From NCBI GenBank assembly GCA_963717945.1, contig CAVQXT010000003.1:310001-374000 (forward strand): a DNA stretch of 64,000 bases, in the 5' to 3' direction. Positions 45,819-53,409 of the stretch are shown here, one piece after another; the stretch's first letter is position 1, and each line of letters begins with the position of its first letter. Source of the stretch: FEN-299 sp963717945 (GTDB lineage Bacteria; Acidobacteriota; Vicinamibacteria; Vicinamibacterales; Fen-181). A model generated the notes under the pieces. It worked only from the letters and a program-made list of their open reading frames with translations. It searched no databases and was not told the origin of the DNA. A program made the translations under genes and the position numbers.

Positions 45819-45864
45819 TGCACGGGGAACCGTGCCGGGGGTTCGAATCCCTCCCTCTCCGCCA
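45819..45864 (+). pseudogene. 3' half of the split tRNA-Ser; direct repeat of the intact tRNA end
   Basis: 46 nt: variable arm CACGG-GGAA-CCGTG, T arm and acceptor ending CCA. Its last 30 nt (45835-45864) are identical to 43539-43568 of the intact tRNA-Ser, like the att repeats of tRNA-targeting integrative elements. Confidence 0.85.
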
Positions 45865-45910
45865 TCCGCCGTCGCTCGCGTCCGACGCGATTCACCCCTC
45901 CGCGAGCGAC

Positions 45911-45955
45911 GGCGGATGCCTCGCCGTAGCGGCCGTCGGCCGCGAAGGCGGGCAA
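45911..45955. repeat. REP-like palindrome
   Basis: GATGCCTCGCCGTAGCGGCC followed by GTCGGCCGCGAAGGCGGGC can form a stem (GCGGCCG / CGGCCGC centre). It is related to the palindrome after parB at 12451-12490; a further GGCGAAGGCGGA lies at 46018-46030. Confidence 0.5.
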
Positions 45956-46231
45956 CCTTCCACATTTGCGGTCAGGAGGCGCCCCTCCTCGGTGAGCTAC
46001 GGTTGGCAAGCCGCCGACAGGCGAAGGCGGACCACAATCCACCGCACGTCGCCCTCCACCGTCTCACCATCGACGGCCTCGAGACTGTAGAGAATAGTAC
46101 CGAGACATTTACCGGGGCGTCGGGTCGGTACCCGGTTCTGTGGATTGGGCCGGCGCGCGCCGCCCTCGAGCGAAGCGCCGGGCGGTCGCTGCCCGATCCG
46201 ACTCCCTCCGATTACTCCGGCGCGCTCGACC
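45956..46231. other. Gap without a supported gene
   Basis: Between the REP-like palindrome and the HD-GYP remnant I see no intact coding region in any frame with family resemblance; it is probably decayed sequence. Confidence 0.4.
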
Positions 46232-46465
46232 GGATTGCGCGCGGACGGCAGCGGGTATCCCGCCTTGCGCTTCCGCCGCACGTGTCACGCGGCCAGCCGT
46301 CTCGTCCAGGGCTGCGACATGTTCGACGCCCTTCGCACCCGCCGGCCGTATCAGGAGGCCTGGTCGCTCGACACGGCGATCGCGTTCCTGCGGGAGCGGG
46401 CCGGCGCCCAGTTCGACCCGCAGTTTGTGGAGCCCTTCGTGGCGATGATCGCGGAAACGGCGTAA
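46232..46465 (+). pseudogene. Remnant of an HD-GYP-domain phosphodiesterase (C-terminal end)
   Basis: The frame reads GLRADGSGYPALRF, then GCDMFDALRTRRPYQEAWS and RAGAQFDPQFVEPFVAMIAE, matching the end of HD-GYP domains (DGSGYP, DxFDAL, RPYR, FDP) that hydrolyse cyclic-di-GMP. The HD and upstream domains are missing and the segment between GYP and the FDAL helix looks degraded. It lies just past the tRNA-Ser insert and is best read as a decayed gene. Confidence 0.75.
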
Positions 46466-46602
46466 ACGCGCGGCACAGGCCCGCCGCGCGCGCCACCTCG
46501 CTCCTGCAGGCGTCATTCCAGCTCAGCCAGTCACGCGTCCGGCGCCGGCCGTGCGTCCAGGCGCGCGGGTGTAGACTAAGCGCTCGCCACCGCCCCTGAA
46601 TC

Positions 46603-49341
46603 ATGATCAACAAGACCGTTGCGCACTACCGCATTTACGAGAAGCTCGGCGAAGGCGGAATGGGAGTGGTCTACAAGGCCCACGACCTGCACCTGGACCG
46701 CGATGTCGCCATCAAACTGCTGCCGCCGGAGAAGACAGCCGATCCCGAACGCAAGCGGCGCTTCGTTCAGGAGGCCAGGGCCGCCTCCGCGCTCAATCAC
46801 CCCGCGATCGTCACCGTGCACGATGTCGCCTGTGACGGCGGCGTCGACTTCATCGTCATGGAGTGCGTCACCGGGAAGACGCTCGGCGAGTTGATCGGCC
46901 GGAAGGGCCTGAAGCTGAACGAGCTGCTGGCCTACGGCGCGCAGATCGCCGATGCCCTGGCGGCGGCCCATGGCGCGGGCATCGTCCACCGCGATCTCAA
47001 GCCCGGCAACGTGATGGTGACAGGCAGCGGTCGGGTGAAGGTGCTCGACTTTGGCCTGGCGAAACTGACCGAGGTCGCCGCTGACGAGAACGCCCCGACC
47101 CTCTCGCGGAAGCCGCAGACCGACGAAGGCACCATCGTCGGCACCGTTTCTTACATGTCGCCGGAGCAGGCTGAAGGCAAGAAGGTGGACGCGCGGTCGG
47201 ACATCTTCTCCTTCGGCTCGGTCTTGTACGAGATGGCGACTGGCCGGCGGGCGTTTTCGGGGGCGACGAAGCTCGCGAGCCTGTCGGCTATTCTGAACCA
47301 GGAACCGCCGCCCATCGAGGATGCTCCGCCGGAGCTCGAGAAGATCATCGCGCGGTGCCTGCGCAAGAACCCCGACCGTCGCATCCAGCACATGGTCGAT
47401 GTCAAGCTCGCGCTGGAGGACCTGAAGGAAGAGTCCGACTCGGGCAGGCTCCAGGCGGCCGTGCCGCGGCGCCGGTCGAAGATCGGTCCGTGGACGGTCG
47501 CGGCGGCGGCGGTGGCCGTCGTGTCGGTCACGTCGCTCGTAATCTGGCTGACGCGCCCGCCGGCGGCGCTTGGCGCGCCGGTCCTCACGCAGTTGACCAG
47601 GGACACGGGGCTGACGATTGACCCCACGCTCTCGGCCGACGGGAAGCTGCTCGCCTACGCGTCGGACCGGAACGGGAACGGCAACCTCAACATCTGGGTC
47701 CAGCAAGTCGATGGCGGCGAACCGATCCAGGTGACCCGGGACCCCGGGAACGAGCTGGAGCCCGCGTTCTCGCCAGACGGGACGATGATCGCGTTTCGTT
47801 CGGATGCGGGTGGCGGAAGGCCTGGGCAGATCCAGGACGGCGCCATCTATGTGGTGTCATCGTTCGGCGGAACGCCCAGGAAGATCGCATCGGGAGGGCA
47901 ACGTCCCAGATTCTCGCCCGATGGGAGCCAGATCGCCTACTGGTCCGGGGAATTCGGCGGAGGGTCGGTGGCGTTCAGCATGCGCAACTTCTGCCGGATC
48001 TTCGTGGTGGCGACCTCGGGCGGCGCACCCAGACAGGTGCGGGCTGATTTTCTGGGGGCGGCGTTTCCCGAATGGGCGCCCGATGGACGACACCTGTTGT
48101 TCCTCGGGAGGCGCGACGAGAAGCTACCGCTCGAGGAGAGCCTCGACTGGTGGGTGACGCCGCTCGACCAGGGAACGGCCATCGCCACCGGTACCCTCAA
48201 GGCGACGCGAGACGAGAAACTCCGAGGCCCTACGTTTGTCTATCCCTGGGCCTTGATTCCGTCCTCGTGGGACGCTCGAACCAACACCCTGGTGTTCTCC
48301 GCGGTGTCTGGCGACAGCACCAATCTCTGGCGAATCGGCATCTCGCCAAGGACCTGGAAGGCGACCGGCCCCCCGGAACGTCTGACGTCCAGCTCCGCGA
48401 CCGAGGAAGGGCCGTCGGTCGTCTCGGTCGCCGACGGCAGCGTCAGAGTCGCCTTCGCGAGCCGCGCGGCGCATTCCGACATCTGGAGCCTGCCGATCGA
48501 GGCGAATACGGGCCGGGTTACCGGGGAACCGCGCCAGGTGACACGGGATTCGGCGACGAACTTCTTCCCGTCGCTCTCGGCCGACGGCCGCAAGGTGGTG
48601 TTCATCTCGACCCGGTCCGGCCACCACGAGATCTGGGTAAAGGACCTGACAACAGGGGAGGAGATGGCCCTGACCGCCACCGGCGTGGACAAGTACAGCC
48701 CCAGTTTCTCCCCCGACGGGGCGAACGTGTCGTTCTCTGCATATCAAGACGGTCAATGGAAACACTTTCTGGTGCCCTCCGCCGGAGGAGTCGCGGAGTT
48801 GCTCTGCGTATCCGGCGGCCAGGCGACTGGATGGAGGCCGCCAGACGGAAAGTACTTGCTCGGAAACACGGAAGACCACCGGCTGATCCTGATCGATGTG
48901 CCGGCGCGGCTGAGGATCGAGCTTCTGGCGATCAAAGGGCGGCTGTTTGCCGGCCGGCGTTTTTCGGCCGACGGCCGCTGGATATGGTTTTCGGAGGGGA
49001 CTTCACAGCCGCGATTGTTCAAGGCCCCCTTTCAGGGCGAGACCATGGCGCCGGAGAGCACGTGGTTGGAGTTCCCCGAGATCTCCGCCTACGACTCGGC
49101 CTGGTCTCCGGACGAGACGCTCTCGTACGATATTTCAAACCGTGATGGGTTCAACTGCGTTTGGGCACGGCGGGTGGACCGGCTGACCAGGCGTCTCGCA
49201 GGTCCCCCGATCCCGATTTACCATGCGCACGGGGTCCGCTTGACCGTTGCCGGTGTCAACGTCGGGCGCGACCGGATGATCTTCTCCTTGGCCGAACGCG
49301 TGGGAAATATCTGGACGGCGACGTGGAAAGGCGGCTGGTGA
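46603..49341 (+). CDS. Hanks-type Ser/Thr protein kinase with TolB/WD40-like propeller tail
   Basis: 912 residues. Kinase domain (about 8-275): glycine loop LGEGGMGVVYKA, VAIK lysine, catalytic HRDLKPGNVM, DFGLAKL and YMSPEQAEGKKVDARSDIFS. One membrane helix (about 290-310, WTVAAAAVAVVSVTSLVIWL) precedes a C-terminal beta-propeller with TolB-type repeats (DPTLSADGKLLAYASDRNG, PAFSPDGTMIAFRSD, FFPSLSADGRKVVFIS). The kinase would be cytoplasmic and the propeller outside. The ligand is unknown. A -10-like TAGACT lies about 30 bp upstream. Confidence 0.95.
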   Translation: MINKTVAHYRIYEKLGEGGMGVVYKAHDLHLDRDVAIKLLPPEKTADPERKRRFVQEARAASALNHPAIVTVHDVACDGGVDFIVMECVTGKTLGELIGRKGLKLNELLAYGAQIADALAAAHGAGIVHRDLKPGNVMVTGSGRVKVLDFGLAKLTEVAADENAPTLSRKPQTDEGTIVGTVSYMSPEQAEGKKVDARSDIFSFGSVLYEMATGRRAFSGATKLASLSAILNQEPPPIEDAPPELEKIIARCLRKNPDRRIQHMVDVKLALEDLKEESDSGRLQAAVPRRRSKIGPWTVAAAAVAVVSVTSLVIWLTRPPAALGAPVLTQLTRDTGLTIDPTLSADGKLLAYASDRNGNGNLNIWVQQVDGGEPIQVTRDPGNELEPAFSPDGTMIAFRSDAGGGRPGQIQDGAIYVVSSFGGTPRKIASGGQRPRFSPDGSQIAYWSGEFGGGSVAFSMRNFCRIFVVATSGGAPRQVRADFLGAAFPEWAPDGRHLLFLGRRDEKLPLEESLDWWVTPLDQGTAIATGTLKATRDEKLRGPTFVYPWALIPSSWDARTNTLVFSAVSGDSTNLWRIGISPRTWKATGPPERLTSSSATEEGPSVVSVADGSVRVAFASRAAHSDIWSLPIEANTGRVTGEPRQVTRDSATNFFPSLSADGRKVVFISTRSGHHEIWVKDLTTGEEMALTATGVDKYSPSFSPDGANVSFSAYQDGQWKHFLVPSAGGVAELLCVSGGQATGWRPPDGKYLLGNTEDHRLILIDVPARLRIELLAIKGRLFAGRRFSADGRWIWFSEGTSQPRLFKAPFQGETMAPESTWLEFPEISAYDSAWSPDETLSYDISNRDGFNCVWARRVDRLTRRLAGPPIPIYHAHGVRLTVAGVNVGRDRMIFSLAERVGNIWTATWKGGW

Positions 49342-49350
49342 GGACAGGCG

Positions 49351-49656
49351 ATGCACTATCTTCTCTTCTACGACACAGCGGACGACTACTTGACGCGCAG
49401 GGCCGCGTTCCGGTCGGAACACCTCGCGCTCGCCAAACAGGCCATCGAGCGCGGCGAACTCGTGCTCGCCGGCGCGCTCGCCAACCCGGTGGACGGCGCG
49501 GTGCTCCTGTTCAGCGGTGACTCCCCGGCCGTCGCCGAGCGGTTCGCGGCGGCGGATCCCTACGTCGCCAACGGCCTGGTGAAGCGCTGGCGCGTCCGCG
49601 AGTGGACGACCGTCGTCGGCAAGGACGCGGCCGGCCGGCGGGACCCCCCCTTGTAA
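49351..49656 (+). CDS. YciI-like protein
   Basis: 101 residues, of the YciI/YCII family (ferredoxin-like fold with conserved His and Asp). MHYLLFYDTADDYLTRRAAF, RSEHLALAKQAIERGELVLA and LLFSGDSPAVAERFAAADPY match the family. It starts 9 bp after the kinase stop, so is likely co-transcribed. The function is not established. Confidence 0.85.
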   Translation: MHYLLFYDTADDYLTRRAAFRSEHLALAKQAIERGELVLAGALANPVDGAVLLFSGDSPAVAERFAAADPYVANGLVKRWRVREWTTVVGKDAAGRRDPPL

Positions 49657-49703
49657 ACAATCGCCGCGTTTCGACCCGATCCACGGCATCTCGAGCGAGG
49701 CCC

Positions 49704-50861
49704 ATGGCCGTCATTCGTCGCGCAGCGAAGTACCTCCTCGTTCTCGTCGTCGTTCTGGGCGTCGCCTACTGGGCGTGGGCGCGGTTCCGGCCGCGTGCGC
49801 TCGGAGCGACCGCGCGCGAAGAGGTCTTCCAGGCCGAGCTGTCGGCGATGGAGGACGTGCTGGTCGTGTCGGGGCAGGTCAGGCCTGCCGTGACCATCGA
49901 CCTCCGCGCCGAGGCGTCGGGCATCGTCGAGGCGGTCTCGGCGAAGGAGGGCGACCGCGTGTCGCTGGGGCAGGAGCTGGTGCGCCTCGACTCGAAGCTG
50001 GCGCAGACGGCGGTAGACCAGGCCGAGGCCAACCTCAGCCAGGCCGAGCTGCAGGACGCCGCCACCAGGCTCGACCTCGACGAGGACACGCTGGCCCTCA
50101 AGCGGAAGACGCTGGAACGCTCGACGGCGCTCTACCAGCGGGGCCTGATCCCGAAAGAGCAGGTCGATCAGCACGAACTCGACGTGCGGGTGTCACAGCG
50201 GACGCTCGAGCGCGCGAAGCGAAACGTGGACAGCAGCCAGGCCAGGATTGCGCAGATGCGCGCCGCGGTGGACCAGGCCCGCACGCAGCTGCAGCACACG
50301 ACCATCCGCGCGCCGTTCGACGCCATCATCCTCAGGCGGCAGGTCGAGATTGGAAGCGGCGTCGCCGGCGTGAGCCAGTCCTCCATGGGCGGCACCGTGC
50401 TGATGACGCTCGGCGACGCGCGCCAGTCGGCGCTCTATGCGAAGGCGACGGCGTCCGACGCCAAGCGCCTGCGCGTCGGCCTGGCGGCCAGGGTGCGTCT
50501 CGACTCCGATGCCGCCGAGGTCCTTCCAGGGGCGGTGCAGTCGGTGTCCACGGCGGGGGACGTGGACCAGGCCTCGAAACTGACGACGTTCCCCGTGGTC
50601 ATCGCCCTGAAGTCGCAGCCGCCGGGCGGCTGGGTCAACGTGCCCGCCCAGGCCGACATCGTGCTCAACGCGAGCAGCCCGTCGGTCTCGGTCCCGGAGC
50701 GATGCGTGCGGGCCGATTCGTCCGGGCGGTCCTACGTGGTCGTCCGATCCAAGACCGGCGACCGCTGGTTCACCGTGGAGGTCGGCGTCATCCAGAAGGA
50801 CCGCATCCAGATCCGGTCGGGTCTCGAGCAGGGGCAGACCGTCGTCTGCCGGGTGCCGTGA
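49704..50861 (+). CDS. HlyD/MacA-type periplasmic adaptor protein
   Basis: Membrane-fusion subunit of an ABC efflux system, 385 residues from ATG 49704. N-terminal anchor (YLLVLVVVLGVAYWAW), lipoyl half ASGIVEAVSAKEGDRVSLGQ, a long coiled-coil hairpin (about 95-205), the second lipoyl half TTIRAPFDAIILRRQVEIGS and beta-barrel domains. It overlaps the permease gene (TGATG), so the two are translationally coupled. No outer-membrane TolC gene is nearby. Confidence 0.93.
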   Translation: MAVIRRAAKYLLVLVVVLGVAYWAWARFRPRALGATAREEVFQAELSAMEDVLVVSGQVRPAVTIDLRAEASGIVEAVSAKEGDRVSLGQELVRLDSKLAQTAVDQAEANLSQAELQDAATRLDLDEDTLALKRKTLERSTALYQRGLIPKEQVDQHELDVRVSQRTLERAKRNVDSSQARIAQMRAAVDQARTQLQHTTIRAPFDAIILRRQVEIGSGVAGVSQSSMGGTVLMTLGDARQSALYAKATASDAKRLRVGLAARVRLDSDAAEVLPGAVQSVSTAGDVDQASKLTTFPVVIALKSQPPGGWVNVPAQADIVLNASSPSVSVPERCVRADSSGRSYVVVRSKTGDRWFTVEVGVIQKDRIQIRSGLEQGQTVVCRVP

Positions 50862-52129
50862 TGGGCCAGATCGAGCGCGTGCGCGGATCGAGAGGGGTGG
50901 TGGCCCGCAATATCGTCAGCGAGGCGGCCGGCAACCTGCGCATGCGCCGGATGCAGGCGGGGATGTCGTCATTCGGGATCGCCACGGGAATTACGGCCGT
51001 CGTGCTGCTGGTGGCGATCGTGTCCGGCATCCACCGTTTCATGCTCGAGACGGTCGGCGTGGTCGGAGGCAACGTCATCCAGGTCACGGCGAGCGGGCAG
51101 CGATCGACCCGGGATCCGCGCGGCTTCCCCGTGACGGTGCAGCCCGCGGACGTCGAAGCGGTCCTGCAGTCCACTTCGTACTTCGACATCGGGGCGGCCG
51201 AGAACAACGGCTCCGGCGTGGTCCGCACCTCGAAGCGAAGCACCCAGACCTGGAGCATTCGCGGCCTCACCCCGTTCGGGTTCGACATCCTGGACCTTCA
51301 CGTCGCGCGAGGCCGCCTGTTCCTCGACCGGGAGTACGCCGACGGAGCGCGGGTGGCGGTGCTCGGCGCGGACATCGCCGCCGACCTGTTCAACCAGCAG
51401 TCGCCGGTCGGGCAGACGATCGTCATCGGAGAGTGGCCCTTCGTCGTGGCCGGCGTGCTCGACTGGGTGGGCGACCCGACCGCCGGCATCCCGGCGCCCG
51501 GGGATCGGCACATCTTCCTGCCGTTCAAGGCGTGCGCCGCCGTGTTCACCGGGAGCGCAAACGCCGGCATCCTGCGCTTCCGGCTGAAATCCCCGGAGTC
51601 GGCCGACGCCGCGGTCGTCGACGCCAAGCGGATTCTCACGCGCCAGGCGAAGCAGCGGGGCGCGACCAGCGGCGAGTTCCAGGTGGTCAACACGATCGAG
51701 CGGATGGCGCAGCTCAACCTGGTCCTCACCGCGCTGAAGTTCGTCGTCGGGCTCGTGGGCGGCATCGGGTTGTTCGTCGGCGCCGTCGGCGTCGCCAACG
51801 TGATGCTCGTCTCGGTGCGCGAGCGTCGCCAGGAGATCGGCGTCCGCCGCGCGATGGGCGCCACCAGGGGAGACATCTTCGCGGGATTCCTGCTCGAGGG
51901 ACTCGCCATCACGCTGTCCGGCGGCGTGGCAGGCATCCTGGTCGCCTGGGCGCTGACCGGCATTGCCGTGTTCATCCCGCAAGTGCCCGCCGGCGCGCGC
52001 CCGCACATCTCACTCGTGACCGCGGCGGCGTCGATCGCCCTCCTGACGGTGGTTGGGCTGGTGGCAGGCGTTGGTCCTGCACGGCGCGCCGCGGCGGTCG
52101 ATCCCGCGGAGGCGCTGCGGGCAGACTGA
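50861..52129 (+). CDS. MacB-type ABC transporter permease
   Basis: 422 residues with the MacB/FtsX arrangement: one N-terminal helix (GIATGITAVVLLVAIVSGI), a large periplasmic core (about 65-275) and three C-terminal helices (FVVGLVGGIGLFVGAVGVAN, LAITLSGGVAGILVAWALTG, SIALLTVVGLVAGVGPARRA). Motif VSVRERRQEIGVRRAMGATR marks the contact with the ATPase. No ATP-binding subunit is adjacent; it must be supplied from elsewhere. Confidence 0.93.
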   Translation: MGQIERVRGSRGVVARNIVSEAAGNLRMRRMQAGMSSFGIATGITAVVLLVAIVSGIHRFMLETVGVVGGNVIQVTASGQRSTRDPRGFPVTVQPADVEAVLQSTSYFDIGAAENNGSGVVRTSKRSTQTWSIRGLTPFGFDILDLHVARGRLFLDREYADGARVAVLGADIAADLFNQQSPVGQTIVIGEWPFVVAGVLDWVGDPTAGIPAPGDRHIFLPFKACAAVFTGSANAGILRFRLKSPESADAAVVDAKRILTRQAKQRGATSGEFQVVNTIERMAQLNLVLTALKFVVGLVGGIGLFVGAVGVANVMLVSVRERRQEIGVRRAMGATRGDIFAGFLLEGLAITLSGGVAGILVAWALTGIAVFIPQVPAGARPHISLVTAAASIALLTVVGLVAGVGPARRAAAVDPAEALRAD

Positions 52130-52156
52130 GCGTCTACGAAACTGCGGACCCGTCCC

Positions 52157-52837
52157 TCACCGACCCATCGCCGGGCGCGCCTGGTCCCGAAATCCCTTCG
52201 CGATAAGCCAGAGCGACAGGGCCAGCTGGCTCAGGCCGAGCGGCGCCAGCATCGGAAACACGACGTCGTGGCCGAACAGCGGCATGCCGACCGAGGTCAA
52301 CATCAGCGCGGCCGCGGCGAGGCCGAAGACCGCGAGGGTCCGCGGAACGAGCGCGAGGCGGAGCAGCGCCGCGTAGAACACGACGATCGTGACGCCGTCG
52401 GCGATCCGGGCCAGGTAGTGGGCCCAGTTCCGCGCGGACGATACGATCACCCGGACCGCTTCGAGCTGCTCGCGCCCGGCGGCGGGCGCCTTCGCATAGG
52501 CCTCGCTGAACGAGACGAGGGACATGACGCCGGCGTTCTCGATGACGGCCGCCGCGAGGACCACCCCGGCGAGCGCGAGAAGCCAGAGGGCCATTGCTGG
52601 CGCGCGTGGCCAGAAAATCGGGAACGCCGTGATGGCGATGCCGACCCAGAGCGCCTCGGTGGCCAGGCCGAGGAGTGCCCCCAAACCTATCTGCAGCGAG
52701 TGGGGAGCGGCGTTCACGAGGAACCCCGGGGCACCGAACAGCGGCGCCTCCAGGGCGAAGTTCACGATGAAACCGGCGATCATCTGGATCACGATCAGCG
52801 AGCCGATGATTCGGCCAGCGCGTCTCGCGGCCTCCAT
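52157..52837 (-). CDS. DUF4386 family membrane protein
   Basis: 226 residues from ATG 52837, with GGAGGA upstream. About six membrane helices (AGRIIGSLIVIQMIAGFIVN, ALWVGIAITAFPIFW, ALWLLALAGVVLAAAVIEN, TIVVFYAALLRLAL, AVFGLAAAALMLTSVGMPL, LGLSQLALSLWLI) in the DUF4386 pattern. It converges on the permease gene. The function is unknown. Frames extending upstream are Arg-rich and not conserved. Confidence 0.85.
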   Translation of the reverse strand: MEAARRAGRIIGSLIVIQMIAGFIVNFALEAPLFGAPGFLVNAAPHSLQIGLGALLGLATEALWVGIAITAFPIFWPRAPAMALWLLALAGVVLAAAVIENAGVMSLVSFSEAYAKAPAAGREQLEAVRVIVSSARNWAHYLARIADGVTIVVFYAALLRLALVPRTLAVFGLAAAALMLTSVGMPLFGHDVVFPMLAPLGLSQLALSLWLIAKGFRDQARPAMGR

Positions 52838-53409
52838 GTCGGATTCCTCCTGAAGCTGACGACGGATTCCCGTGGTGCCCGAGCCCCGAGCCGCCCCGCC
52901 GGCGCGTGAACGTCGCCTGATCGAGCACCGCCCACACCCGGTGGGACGGTCAGGCGCAGAGCTTTGTTCCCGGCCCCGCTGGCGCGCTGCCGTTCGCGGC
53001 CTCGCAGCGAGAAGCCGTGCGATGTGACGTGCAGGGCCAACTCCCTGCTCCGACGTTTGTTCACTCAAGCGCCCGGGTTGGCGACGGAACCTGGGCCAAT
53101 TGGGGGTATCCCGCCAGGCGCCAACCCGAACGTTCGGTCGCCGATCCTGAAAGGGACTGCCTCCATCATCCCGACATCACGCGTTCGGCAACGCTAAAGC
53201 GTCGCCCTACCGAACAACGCGTCTCGCCGCCGTTGGTCGTAGGGCGTGCGCCAGAAGCAGGTCTAGGTGTGCTCACCTCGTCGTTCGGTGTTGTACGTGT
53301 TTTTCCGGCCTCGGGCGGGATAGAATTCGCTCTTGCTCGCGTGGCGCTCGGCCACTGATAACAACCTCTTCCTCGCGTTCCCCCCAGTCGCGATTCGCAT
53401 CGGTAGTTC
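52838..53409. other. 572-bp gap between divergent DUF4386 and DUF5916 genes
   Basis: No convincing gene on either strand. It contains an imperfect hairpin, CGCCCTAC (53203-53210) with GTAGGGCG (53239-53246) and inner GAACAACG / CGTTGGTC, plus a short ACGCTAAAGCGT palindrome just upstream. Promoters for both genes should lie here. Confidence 0.5.

Noticed and set aside
43288..45864. Trans-split tRNA assembled from two half transcripts
   Set aside because: The halves fit as one tRNA, but bacterial trans-split tRNAs are not established and an intact copy lies between; gene disruption is simpler.
53150..53260. Integron attC-like site before the DUF5916 gene
   Set aside because: A hairpin is present, but the conserved attC core sites are not, and there is no integrase.
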